Part shown: positions 11,861 through 23,369 of the stretch, in pieces
Layout: each line of letters begins with the position of its first letter
Position numbering within the stretch: position 1 is the first letter of the stretch
Source: Nemertoderma westbladi
Taxonomy: Eukaryota > Xenacoelomorpha > Nemertodermatida > Nemertodermatidae
DNA length: 64,000 bases
Reading direction: 5' to 3'
Assembly: GCA_032718475.1 (NCBI GenBank)
Contig: JAUCBJ010007512.1
Location: forward strand, 54,736-118,735
Position numbers and translations under genes: made by a program
The notes under the pieces: model-generated
Database searches by the model: none
The model's input: the letters and a program-made list of their open reading frames with translations, nothing else
What the model was told of the DNA's origin: nothing

Positions 11861-11991
11861 GTTTGTTAACTCCATAATTAATCAGCCATTTAAAGGGCTT
11901 TAATCGCTTTTAGGGGTTTGGGGCCTATGAATACGTCCATATGGGTTCTTTAGTGATAGTAAAGAATTATAAAATTATTTTATCGTATTTA
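11861..11991 (+). other. Spacer between 16S and nad4, possible tRNA
   Basis: About 130 bases between the end of 16S and the nad4 start. A mitochondrial tRNA would be expected here in many genomes, and short stems such as AGCC/GGCT are visible, but I could not fold a convincing cloverleaf by eye. Confidence 0.3.
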
Positions 11992-13078
11992 ATGGTCTTT
12001 GCTATATTTGTTTTTTTTTTTTGTACTTGTTTTTTTGTTGTTGCTGGGCCAAGATGAGCTTATTTCTATCTGAGTGGCCTTTTTTTTATTGTATTTCTTG
12101 GATGTTTTCTTTTTTTTATAAACACCCCAATGTGTTGTTTTTTTATATTTGATAGAATATTTTGGGATTCCACTTCAATATGTTTTTGTGTGCTTATTGG
12201 ATGAATGTTTTTTTGTTGTTTTTTTTCGTCCTTTCAATCTATTTTTTTTTTTTTTAAATGGTATTTTATTGTGTTTGTGTTTGTTTTTATGTTTATGTTT
12301 TTTTGTTTTACGACAACTAGCCCATTTTTTTTTTATATTTTTTTTGAAAGTGTACTTATTCCAATTATTATTATAATGATTTTTTGGGGGTCAGGAAAGG
12401 GGCGCTTTATAGCAAGTTCATATATATTTTGGTTTACAATCGTTTCTTCAGCCCCTCTTTTTTTTTTTGTAGTTTGGCTGGATTTCAGCATTTTTGGGGA
12501 TAATTTTTATAGTTATCAGATTTTTGATAAAACAACGAATCAAGAGTCGGCGATGTTTTGGTTTTGAGTTATTATTTTTTGTTTTCTGATTAAGCTCCCA
12601 CTTTTTGGGTTTCATTTTTGGCTCCCAAAAGCTCACGTGGAATCGCCGACAATTGGGTCTATAGTTCTTGCTGGGGCGATTCTAAAAATAGGATGTTATG
12701 GTCTAATTCGGTTTTTTTGGTGTTGGGACATACTTATAAAATTTAGATTTTTTTATTGAGTGTGGGCGATTTCATTTTTTTGTACAATAAGAGTATGTAG
12801 ACTTTTTGTGACTTGTTCACAAATTGATATTAAACGAATAATTGCTTATTCGTCAGTATGCCACATATCTCTGTTTAGTGTTGTGATTATAATTGGGAGG
12901 GCATCCATATATAATCATGGGTTTCCCAGAGTTTAATGAGGCGTTTCAGTCTGTAGGTCGGCAGCGCTATATATATTTAATGGCTTATATTTTAGGATTG
13001 TTCATATTTTGCGCTTTACTGACGTCAGTAACTGCTCCATCAATATATCGCAATATTGCTTATGCACATTTATATTAG
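11992..13078 (+). pseudogene. nad4: Mitochondrial NADH dehydrogenase subunit 4, broken nuclear copy
   Basis: Read with TGA as Trp and ATA as Met, the frame from ATG 11992 runs open to about 12890. It shows strong ND4 motifs: FESVLIP...WGSGKGRFIASSY (human: FETTLIP...WGNQPERLNAGTY), then [16 protein letters not shown] and IAYSSVCH. In the standard code it is interrupted by several TGA codons, which shows its mitochondrial origin. Near 12890-12920 the similarity jumps to another frame, where QSVGRQRYIYL and FCALLTSVTAPSIY resemble the later ND4 helices. That implies a short deletion and frameshift. The last third of the gene is missing after about 13075. AGA and AGG are both used; one AGA falls where nad4 often has Gly, as in the ascidian code. 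Confidence 0.85.
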
Positions 13079-13980
13079 TAGTTCAATTATTTCAATAGAC
13101 TTGTTACGTTGCAAGAATAAATGTGCAGAACCTTTTTAGTGGTGTTATTGCCTATCAGTAGCTACTACTTAATTACTGGGATGGGTAGATTTTTCGAAAA
13201 TGAGAATAATAATATATATAGAATTTAGTTGGATAAGTACATTAGTCAAATAATTCCGCTGTCGTATTATTAATTTAGGCCTATTATACAGTACAAATAA
13301 TTGTATACAGTAATAATTATTCTACAATATTAATAATAATAGGGTTTTATGTCGCCCGGGGATGTTTTAATACTTCACTTGTTGGTTCACAAGGTGGCGT
13401 GAATTTCTTCTGTTTGGTGGGGTTTAAGACCAGTAATAGTATAACGAAACCAATTTAAACCTTCCTATTTAATCCCTCTTGTACACTGTACAGGCAGTCA
13501 ATAATACAGTAATATCACCAGTACAGCAATACTCGAGCTGAATATTTACTTATTTGTACTTCCCTCCTGTTTCACTCTAACATACTTGAGGCCGGTAGGT
13601 CCGCTTTTAGAGATAGGATATGCAACTAAAGACTGCCTGTTCAATAAGTGAATTTTAAATAGAAAGGCGAGGGTTAGGGGAGAGTGGCTTAACTTATTAG
13701 CGCTACTGGGGAGGACTGATAGGCCTAAGCGTACGTATAGCGCTGGTTCCCAGTGATATGTTTTCTCTTTTTTCCATTTTGAACAAAATTATATTATAAT
13801 TGTCATTGTCATGATTATGCTTTAACAGGCGAGTTTGATAATCGAAATGAAGTAAAGTAGTGAACCGGTATATGTTGACTTGACACATACCAAGCTCAAC
13901 TCGTTCCGATATGTCTTGCTGTTGTAAACACTGTAGGTAGACCATAGCTGAACGTGTACCACAGCTAATGAGGTTAGGGG
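13079..13980. other. Spacer, no gene seen
   Basis: A/T-rich sequence after the mitochondrial insert with no recognisable coding or RNA feature. Confidence 0.5.
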
Positions 13981-14540
13981 AACTTTGTTACAATGTGAAT
14001 AGTTTAACTGCGAACTTTGTTCCAATGGTGGCGAACTTTGTTCCAATGGTGGCGAACTTTGTTCCAATGGTGGCGAACTTTGTTTCAAAAAATGCGAACT
14101 TTGTTCCAGTCAATTAAAATTATATTTTAAAAATTACTTTTGATATTTCAACTATAATAATATATGTATAATGATAAACTGATTACGATGGATACTATTG
14201 AGTATTTATAATAAATTTGTGGCAGTCAGGAATCATTGGGTACTTTTAGAAAGATAAGGAACACGTCTGTGCTAATTGGCCAGTTAAACAGACGGACAGA
14301 AATCAAGCTCGGGCTATATTACGCTGCAGCTGTTTACCACTGTCTGTTCTTAATTAATAAAGATGCCGCCAGGGTCTAACAATTTTGGTGTGGTTCATTG
14401 GAACTAAGTTCGCAGCCTATTGGAACAAAGTTCTCAACTATTGGAACAAAGTTCTCAACTATTGGAACAAAGTTCTCAACTATTGGAACAAAGTTCTCAA
14501 CTATTGGAACAAAGTTCACAACTATTAGAACAAAGTTCGT
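13981..14540. mobile_element. Fold-back element with 20-bp tandem arms (interrupted by a LINE)
   Basis: The left arm at about 13980-14110 carries about five copies of GCGAACTTTGTTCCAATGGT. After a 285-bp centre, the right arm at about 14395-14540 carries about seven copies in inverted orientation (ATTGGAACAAAGTTCTCAAC). The right arm resumes at 17408-17445 beyond the LINE insertion. It ends in a further inverted pair (GAACGAAGTACCGTACACG at about 17455 and CGTGTGCGGTACTTTGTTCC at about 17511-17530). No transposase is present. Confidence 0.65.
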
Positions 14541-14580
14541 ACTACTACTACTATGATCGGCATGCTGCATTGCAGCTGCA

Positions 14581-15888
14581 TTAAGAATGCTGTGCCGGCT
14601 TGTCAACAAAATTGCACCGCCACAACTCCCTATCACCCATGACATTTGCTAGATCATCCGCATCTTTAAGGCCAGTGTCCTTTAAGATGCGTCTCAAGAA
14701 AGTCATGGGCTGTCCACCATGCTTATTCACTCCATGAGGCTGCCAAAGTACTAGATTATGCACTGGCTGGTCCTCACGGCGAAAGCAATGTCCTGCAAAG
14801 CGGAGGCGATTTTGTTCTAGTGTCAAGCTTGGGGGAACCAATGAGACACCTCCAATGTTATATAGTGTCTGGTTGGAGATGTGTGCATTGTATTTGACAC
14901 AATGAACCCGGCGTAGCATTCTTGTGAATGTGCCATCCAGAGATTTGGTGTCCTCAGCAGTTAGAGCCCAGCATGGACTCCCGTAGAGGAGTACTGGAAC
15001 TACTGCTGCTCTAAATAATCGGACCTTAAGTTTCCGATTAATTCTCGGTGACTTCCAAATCCTGGAAAGCCTATTCAAGGCTGCCCATGCCTTTCCCTTA
15101 CGTATTCGAAGGTCCTCACCTGACTTCCGGATCCATGATCCCAGGTAACAGAAGTCGTCCACATGCTCAAGCATACCATCCTTTGAGCTTATGCTCATCC
15201 GATCAGAGACTTGCTGAGGACTTTCAAAGTTAACTGTCAGAATTTTGGTCTTTCTGGAGTTAATAAAAAGACCAACACTAGAAGCAGCATGTTCTAATGA
15301 GCTGAGGAGCCGTTGGGCTCCCTCTAATGATTCTGATAGTACTCCTAAGTCATCAGCAAAGTCTAGATCAGTTAGGTACTTGGCAGGATTTCCTCGACTT
15401 CTGGAGCCAGTAGGCGGAGTTATCATCACCCCATCATCATTATAATGATCTAAGGACATGCGTAGAACATAGTCAACCACAATAATGAACAAGAATGGTG
15501 CAAGTGTGTCTCCTTGGAGGACGCCCCATAACACTTCAAATGGTTCTGTGTCACCGTCAACAGTAGACACAAATGTTGTCGAACCATCGTATACTGATCT
15601 GATTGCTGCAATAATTTCATCAGGAATCCCATATAATGAAAGTATGCTGAACATACGTGAGCGAGAGACTGAATCAAAGGCCTTGAAGAAGTCAACAAAG
15701 ATAACAGCCAGATGCCTGTCTTTCTTTTTTGATAACTCTTCAATTATCCTTCTAAGTGCCAAAATGGGCTCCATGGTCCCACGACCTTTACGGAACCCAT
15801 TCTGATTTCCACGGAGCAGTCTCTCAATGGGATCCCTGATGCGATTTAATAGAATCCTATTGTATAGCTTTGCAGCAATCGAGATCAA
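14581..15888 (-). pseudogene. LINE reverse transcriptase fragment
   Basis: 435 codons carrying the RT fingers/palm (NGFRKGRGT, FVDFFKAFDSV, LQGDTLAPFLF), the catalytic FADD in DLDFADDLGVLSE, and the thumb and C-terminal region (LYGSPCWALTAEDTKSLDG, RFAGHCFRREDQPVHNLVLW). It is cut from the endonuclease frame by a one-base deletion, so it is not expected to make the full enzyme. Confidence 0.88.
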
Positions 15889-17366
15889 TGAGATTCCCCG
15901 AAAAGAACCATAGAGTGTAGGTTGCCCTTCTTGGGAACTGGCACCAACTTATTTGTTTTCATTTCTTGTGGGACTCTTGTTGTTCGGTACATGTCTACTA
16001 TGATGGGATAGATGAGCTTTAAACACTCAGGTATTTTAAAGACCTCAGGGGGAACACCATCTACTCCACTGGCACGATTGGTCTTAATGCTCTTTGCAGC
16101 AGCCTTCACTTCTGCAAAGGAGATATCGCCAATGGGAATATCTGGGAGTACAGACTCAGACACTTTTACTTCAATAAAGTTATCAGGCAATACCCTGTCA
16201 TTATTGAGGAGCTTTTCAAAGTGGGCTTTCCAACCATTGAGGCGATCGGCTGGTGATTCAGCCTTAACCTTGGTGGTTGGTTGGCTTTTCCGCCCAGTAA
16301 GCAGATTGATCGATTTCCATGCCTGGGATGATTGCCTGCTGTCATCAGCATCATTGATGGCATCAACCTGTTGGTTTATTAGCTCCTGTAGATTAGCAGA
16401 GTACTGCCTGTTCAGGGACCTAGATGCAGCCTTAACTGCATTCTTGGCTGCTGTAGTCTGTTTGAGTCGGGACTCTTTCTGCGCCTTATGAAGGTCATTT
16501 CGGCACTTCTGAATTTTGTTGTCAGTCCAGGGGGCCCTTTTCCTGTTTCGAGGGTATACAGGAACTGTTTCTGCAGCTGCTAACTTAACTGCTTCTGTAA
16601 AGGCAGTATAGCCCTCACAGTGATCTGCCGCCTCAGAGGCAAGAGCCTCATACCTGTTGCTCAGCTGTAGTGTGAAGCTGGATCTCACGCTTGGCTGTTG
16701 CAACAGAGAGGACCAGTCATGCCGCGGCAAGGCAGATTTCGTTGTTCTGCTAGCACGCAGACTAAGTCTTACCTTGGCCACAATAAGGCGGTGATCACTG
16801 GAGAAGGGTCGAAGTGTAAATGCATTACAGTCTTGTATAGAGCTCCTGTATTTCCTACGAAACAGAATATGGTCTATCTGGGACTTGTGACCACTGGGTC
16901 CACTATGAGTCCATAGCTTTCCAGTTCGCTTCTTGAACTGGGTTCCAGCCGAAAACAATCCATTTCCAGAGATAAAATCCTGAAGATGGACAGAATTTCG
17001 GTTAACACTATTGCTATAGACCCAGGGCGATGTAGGTGATTGATGCAGACTTGCATTAAAGTCTCCCAGGAATGTTAAGAATGCATGCTGATCCACTCCA
17101 TCAGTAGCTGCTTGTAGATTGTGGTAGAAATTTTCCACCTCCTCTACAGGGGCAACACTAGTTGGAGAGTAGCACACAATCAGAACCACCTTAGGAAACT
17201 TCTTAGCCAGTCTTCCAGAACATGAGAAGTGGCAACGGATGATGCGGTTAGAGATTTGGTCTATTTTGTCCAATGCTGCATGTGCAGTTGGATTCATCAA
17301 TAGACCAATTCCACCATTGCCACTATCATCTGCTGACGCGAGGGCGAGTTGCCAACCGCCCCCCAT
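15885..17366 (-). pseudogene. LINE endonuclease-linker fragment
   Basis: 493 codons with the C-terminal part of an apurinic-type endonuclease: GGIGLLMNP, GDFNASL, SQIDHILFRR and SSDHRLIVAKV. The linker and the first RT motifs follow (NRASGVDGVPPEVFK, KLVPVPKKGN), and the frame then leaves the LINE reading frame at the one-base deletion. The N-terminus and the first endonuclease motifs are missing through 5' truncation. Confidence 0.88.
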
Positions 17367-17398
17367 GTCCTTAATCAGAACCTCATCAGTCTGTCCAG

Positions 17399-18827
17399 TC
17401 TACTGGTAGAAAGTTCGCAACCCATTGGAACAAAGTTCGCAAATGTAGGTTTTGGAACGAAGTACCGTACACGCAGGTAATGGATGGTCTCTGGTAGGCT
17501 TATTCTGGTTCGTGTGCGGTACTTTGTTCCAAAACTTACTTTTGCGTTTAATCGGTACCCAGTAGGCCAATTTCAGTATGCAGTTACATTTTTAATGAAT
17601 TTTTACTTCCTTTAAAATTGTTTGCGTTATTTTTTCGTTTCCTAACTGCCAAATATGCCCCTCTTCGGTTTTGATTCGTTATCCCATCGCTGGGTTACTT
17701 ACGACTTTAACTTTGGGATAAAGCGGGGAATTTTATAAGGTTCCCGCCACTTTGTAAAATTGTTTTGTGCCCGGAAGCAAAGCCATATTTCAGCTCAACC
17801 TGAAAAGTATGAGTGCATAAAGCATGTTAATGATTTTAAAAATGTTTTTTCAGACCTTATGTCTTCACTTCAAGACCTAGTATTTTATACTGTAGTTAGT
17901 ACTGTAGTTTAGATATTACGGTTTTATTTACTTGGTGCAATATTTCAAATGTACAAAGTCCTCAATACTTTGGAGAACGATACTAAAAGGTACGTCTGTA
18001 ACTTCACAGCGACCACTGAACTGAACCTTTTACCCGGTTTTTTTACCCGGTCTTTTTACATTCCTGAAAGTAATTAAAAAGTACAGTAGTAGTTCGATAT
18101 TTGATATAATTCAGAGTACCGCTTATTACAGAGCACTGTATTAGCTATAGCAGAACTACAATTGCATTACCAATTATTACTTATTAGGTGTAGCAGAACT
18201 ACAATACAGTGTGCTTGCTGCATCTTAGACACTATTAACCAACCAGACCCCATACTACGGTGGCCCACAGCGGCCAGACGTAAAAACTTTATTTCATGAC
18301 TATTACGCTTATTTTCGCGTATTACGGGTATTTACGCGGATTTACTTCTATACATAAATAGGAGACGGATTTCTACAACAATCGTGTTAATAAATTAATA
18401 GACTGTAATAAACAACAATATAGCTCAACATTTGGGCAGCTTTGAAGTACACCTTACATTCTTATTGAGACCTATATAAATAAAATTATTAATTAAGTAA
18501 TTATTTCCGGCACAATTGACTATATATTACGTAGCTATTCATATATTAATTAATGTATATACTGAAATATAATATAATAATATCAAACATTGATGAAGTA
18601 AGAGTAAGAACAAGTATTGACTATTATATTGCTCTAAGAAAAATAACCCTGAGGTGTTTGTTTAATAAGAAAACAAAGAAATACGTTGAAAACAAAGAAA
18701 TGCGTTGTGTTTAAATTTCCCTCCATTTCCCTATTGTATTCAGTTGCGACCAATTAAATGTAATGAATATCAGATGGCTGCCATTAATTTATTTACACGA
18801 TTGATGCGGAAATCCGCGTAAACACTA
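17399..18827. other. Remainder of fold-back arm, then A/T-rich spacer
   Basis: 17408-17530 is the resumed arm of the fold-back element. From 17540 to 18827 I see no gene. A poorly conserved GTGGCCCACAGCGGCCAG at about 18262 resembles one stray unit of the minisatellite that starts at 18828. Confidence 0.5.
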
Positions 18828-20372
18828 CGTATGGCCGCTGTGGGCTACCGTACCATACAGGGCCGCGGTGGGCCACCGTACCATACAGGGCCGCTGTGGG
18901 CCACCGTACCATACAGGGTCGCTGTGGGCCACTACCGTACAGGGCCGCTGTGGGCCACCGTACCATACAGGGCCGCTGTGGGCCACCGTACCATACAGGG
19001 CCGCTGTGGGCCACCGTACCATACAGGGCCGCTGTGGGCCACCGTACCATACAGGGCCGCTGTGGGCCACCGTACCGTACAGGGCCGCTGTGGGCCACCG
19101 TACCATACAGGGCCGCTGTGGGCCACCGTACCATACAGGGCCGCTGTGGGCCACCGTACCATACAGGGCCGCTGTGGGCCACCGTACCATACAGGGCCGC
19201 TGTGGGCCACCGTACCATACAGGGCCGCTGTGGGCCACCGTACCATACAGGGCCGCTGTGGGCCACCGTACCATACAGGGCCGCTGTGGGCCACCGTACC
19301 ATACAGGGCCGCTGTGGGCCACCGTACCATACAGGGTTGCTGTGGGCCACCGTACCATACAGGGCCGCTGTGGGCCACCGTATCATACAGGGCCGCTGTG
19401 GGCCACCGTACCATACAGGGCCGCTGTGGGCCACCATACCATACAGGGCCGCTGTGGGCCACCATACCATACAGGGCCGCTGTGGGCCACCGTACCATAC
19501 AGGGCCGCTGTGGGCCACCATACCATACAGGGCCGCTTTGGGCTACCGTACCATACAGGGCCGCTGTGGGCCACCGTACCATACAGGGCCGCTGTGGGCC
19601 ACTGTACCATACAGGGCCGCTGTGGGCCACCGTACCATACAGGGCCGCTGTGGGCTACCGTACCATACAGGGCCGCTGTGGGCCACCGTACCATACAGGG
19701 CCGCTGTGGGCCACCGTACCATACAGGGCCGCTGTGGGCCACCGTACCATACAGGGCCGCTGTGGGCCACCGTACCATACAGGGCCGCTGTGGGCCACCG
19801 TACCATACAGGGCCGCTGTGGGCCACCGTACCATACAGGGCCGCTGTGGGCCACCGTACCATACAGGGCCGCTGTGGGCCACCTTACCATACAGGGCCGC
19901 TGTGGGCCACCGTACCATACAGGGCCGCTGTGGGCCACCGTACCATACAGGGCCGCTGTGGGCCACCGTACCATACCGGGCCGCTGTGGGCCACCGTACC
20001 ATACAGGGCCGCTGTGGGCCACCGTACCATACAGGGCCGCTGTGGGCCACCGTACCATACAGGGCCGCTGTGGGCCACCGTACCATACAGGGCCGCTGTG
20101 GGCCACCGTACCATGCAGGGTTGCTGTGGGCCACCGTACCATACAAGGCCGCTGTGGGCCACCGTACCATACAGGGCCGCTGTGGGCCACCGTACCATAC
20201 AGGGCCGCTGTGGGCCACCGTACCATACAGGGCCGCTGTGGGCCACCGTACCATACAGTGCCGGTGTGGGCCATCGTACCATACAGGGCCGCTGTGGGCC
20301 ACCGTACCATACAGGGCCGCTGTGGGCCACCGTACCATACAGGGCCGCTGTGGGCCACCGTACCATACAGGT
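18828..20372 (+). repeat. 28-bp minisatellite, about 55 copies
   Basis: Highly uniform tandem copies of a unit made of GGGCCGCTGTGGGCCA plus CCGTACCATACA. Most units differ by none to two substitutions. Since 28 = 3x9+1, each frame cycles through all three registers, and because no register has a stop, all six frames give long Pro/Gly/Tyr/Trp-rich ORFs. These are not supported as proteins. Confidence 0.95.
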
Positions 20373-20934
20373 AGTATGGTACAGTTTCCCCCCCCTATTT
20401 CTTATATATACAGTATATATTGCTCTTCTTTTTACAAAAATAATTACTAATTTCTATATACAATTCACATGAAAGAAAATATTTATAACGAACCTGCCTT
20501 TAGGTAGGGTAGTTTTTGTACGAAGTTGTCCACAAAATGGCTCGGCCGCACGACAATTTAATGAATAACTGTGAAACAGGTATCGAATGAAATGTTCTCA
20601 AGTTGGTGAGAAAAAAGGTTTGAAAATTTTACTCTAAATGGTGCCGAGAAATTGGCACATATTGGCTTTTTGCACAGGTCCTATGAGGTTTAAAATACGC
20701 ATTGCACCTGATTTTTAGCGGTTCTACAGTACAAGTGGGAATTAATTATTTTACATGGTAAGATATACAAATTATATTGCTAGATTCTCCATTTCCCATT
20801 CTATCAAAATGTTTAATTAATTTAAGAAATTTATGTTAAAAATGTATGTTTTTAATTTATTGTTAAATTCTACACGTAGGACACACACTCTCCATTGTCC
20901 ACTAATTAAAGGGATATTATCATTAGCAGAATGG
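20373..20934. other. Spacer, no gene seen
   Basis: A/T-rich sequence with no recognisable feature. Confidence 0.5.
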
Positions 20935-22460
20935 GGGACGTTAGTTCCCGCGAGACGTTAGTGCCCGCGGGCTCTAATGTCTCAGGACCCGCAAGTCATT
21001 AGTGCCCGGGAACCATGTCTGCAAGTGAGACGTTAGTGCCCGCGGGGGTCTTGGGACGTTAGTTCCTGTGAGACATTAGTGCCCGCGGGCACTACAGTAA
21101 TGTCTTAGTACCTTTAGTGCCCGCGATCACATTGTAAAAGCTTCTGTGGGATATAACTGGCCCCTTTTGCTTCGCAATCCAGTTTCCCCCCAGGCGCTGG
21201 AATACTCTAAAAAGGTTCTCTAACTGTACATATATTCCCCTCGCCCGCAAGGTACCGTTACAGGTGTTTTAACGGACATAAAAGTCATTCTGCTATATAC
21301 GTGTTTTAGCGGACATAGTAAGGCAAAAAACCTGCAATGCACCAAATGCCTTTCACAGCTTGGCCGTGATGATTCATATTATGACATCTAACAGCCGGTT
21401 GCTGACATGGAAACAGCCATTGGATGCATGGTTCTTTGTTTGGCTTGAGCCAATCAGAGCGATTTTTCCTGTCGACGTGTAGCTTTTCGGCCGATCATAA
21501 GGAGAGTGTTCAGTCTTACTGTTTTTACTTGATACTTTGTGTTATTGCTATCTAGGCCAGGAACAACGGCTCTAGAGTCAATTCGTTTTCATACTTTAGA
21601 AGAAACATTAGTAGGCTTAAATTATAGAGCGTATGACTGTTATCGATTCATATCAATGCATAACAATACTTTGTTCACATCTTGTCATATCATATCTTAA
21701 CTTACTGTCTTAATGCTGTTTACTGTTGTGTTTTGGTTGAATATTATTTGGAGAACATATATAAAGAACCCAAATTTCCCAATTTTCTTGATACACTACA
21801 GGTTAGAGAGGCGGGTTATATATAGCGATTGCGACTTATATTGTTGTGGTTTGTAGTGAATTTAATGCTATTTGATAAGCACTACATTGGTCCGTTGCTG
21901 TTCTCTTTATATATGATAAAAATCATTGACGGTCGGCAAATTAGTGGGCAGTATTGTGTGTTACCGGTAGTGTGCATGATTGTGATTGATAACTAAGCAT
22001 TTCCTAAAGAATGCGCCTCATACGTGAATCTTAAGCCTTACCGACTTACCGTTGCGTTTAGTATAAGTCATATCTCTGTTTACCTAGATAGAGCGCCACG
22101 TCCTAAAGGAACTGTTAATATTTCCCGAAAGTGAATAATACTCGTCAGAAATTAATTATTAACGATCAATCGAATAATACAGTACAGTAAGCTTACACTG
22201 CAATAATAATCTAAGCCCTCAGAATCCAGTCTCCCGGGAATATCCAGCGGGTGAATGGACGCGCACTAGGCTGGCTTCTACTAATGTTGTGTTTATTGGT
22301 ATTAAATATTTGTCATCTTCTAAAGTATATTTATAAACCAAAAGACATATAAATTTTGGCAGGTTAAACTGCTGAAGGTCTTCAAAAGCGCGTACAACAT
22401 AGTCGCGGGCACTAATGTCCCATAGGACGTTAGTGCCCGCGAGACGTTAGTGCCCGCCTA
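20935..22460. mobile_element. Repeat element with palindromic GC-rich ends (family B, copy 1)
   Basis: Both ends carry clusters of GACGTTAGTGCCCGCG and its reverse complement (20935-21130 and 22400-22460), partly as palindromes of the form TAGTGCCCGCGGGCACTA. The interior (about 21130-22400) matches 37340-38560 in the same orientation: GTAAAAGCTTCTGTGGGATA near its start, CCTAAAGAATGCGCC, GCGCCACGTCCTAAAGGAAC and GGTTAAACTGC near its end. No long ORF is present. The class is unknown, possibly a non-autonomous DNA transposon. Confidence 0.55.
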
Positions 22461-23369
22461 GTGACTTAGTTAGTATATGTAATAAATACAACAGGCCAGG
22501 AAAACATTTCCCGCTTCTTTAGTTCCTGCTGATGCAAACACTATATATAATAATGTACGCCCCCAGGCGGGGCAAATGGTAATTATTTATCACATAGATA
22601 GATATTATTAAAATTGATTTAAATAAAATGGAGTTAAAACCTCAGATTTGGTTACTGATGCAAACGACTCGTTATTTTCTTAAAACTTCAAAGATACAGT
22701 AATTTCCAGTCGTTAGTTCCCGCATCTCGTTATTTAACATTTTAATTTCAATTCTTTTGTGATTAAAAAATTAATTTATCCTGAGGCTGACTTACTCAAC
22801 GTTAAATATTTTATAGTGTTCTCATGTTTATTACGTAACTAGAGAGTCGCTTAGCTAACAACAACATAAACCAATATTGGATATTGAGTTCCGTTTTGGA
22901 GTACACCTTGCAGACACTGAAGTTGCAATAACTTTTAAGTGTTTGAATGGATTTTGCTCAAATTACGTGCAAACCTTTTCTACGTCAATGTTCTTTCAAC
23001 ACATGTAATAAAATTTACGTTTTTATAGTAATTATATAAATTATTATTATTATATTTAAATTTTAAAGTAAAATTAAAATTCCACCAAAAATAATTTATT
23101 TTACTTTTTTTCACATTTTTCCATCGAGCCGCGTCGAACCTATCGAGCCGAGTTGGACCGATCGAGCCGCGTCGAACCTATCGAGCCGAGTTGGACCGAT
23201 CGAGCGGAGTCGAACCTATCGAGTCGAGTACGTAGCCATGAGTAAGTATGTATGTGCACATTGATGATGGTTGTATGTATGTGCACATTGACATTGGCTC
23301 TAGCTGATAGTACGATAGGTCATTAGAGTTTGTAATAGGCTTTCTGTAATTCTTGCGAACCTAGATATT
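22461..23369. other. Spacer with a short tandem repeat at 23124-23232
   Basis: No gene seen. At 23124-23232 a roughly 38-bp GC-rich unit (ATCGAGCCGCGTCGAACCT ... GAGTTGGACCG) is repeated almost three times, followed by two copies of TGTATGTGCACATTGA. Confidence 0.6.

Larger units (their letters stand above)
14541..17398 (-). mobile_element. LINE (APE-RT, RTE-like) copy 1, 5'-truncated and frameshifted
   Basis: Nearly identical to the intact copy at 31144-34917, on the same strand. The 3' end (14541) is a short TAG/GTA microsatellite. The 5' end is lost at 17398, inside the endonuclease domain after a TNEVLIKD-equivalent position. Two frames carry the protein: 17366-15885 (endonuclease, linker and start of RT) and 15888-14581 (RT with FADD, thumb and C-terminus). 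The frame change is caused by one missing base at about 15917-15919 (GTGTAGG here, GTGTTAGG in the other copy). AAAGTTCG occurs at both edges and may be a short target duplication, but the target is repetitive, so this is uncertain. Confidence 0.9.

Noticed and set aside
11861-11991. Mitochondrial tRNA between 16S and nad4
   Set aside because: No convincing four-arm fold by eye; recorded only as a spacer.
16012-16491. Plus-strand frames opposite the LINEs (159 codons here and again at 32628-33107)
   Set aside because: Antisense shadows of the endonuclease-RT frame; present in both copies only because the LINEs are near-identical.
18793-20472. Long open frames on both strands (up to 539 codons) in the 28-bp minisatellite
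   Set aside because: They result from a stop-free unit whose length is not a multiple of 3; all frames are equivalent and there is no start context or non-repetitive domain.
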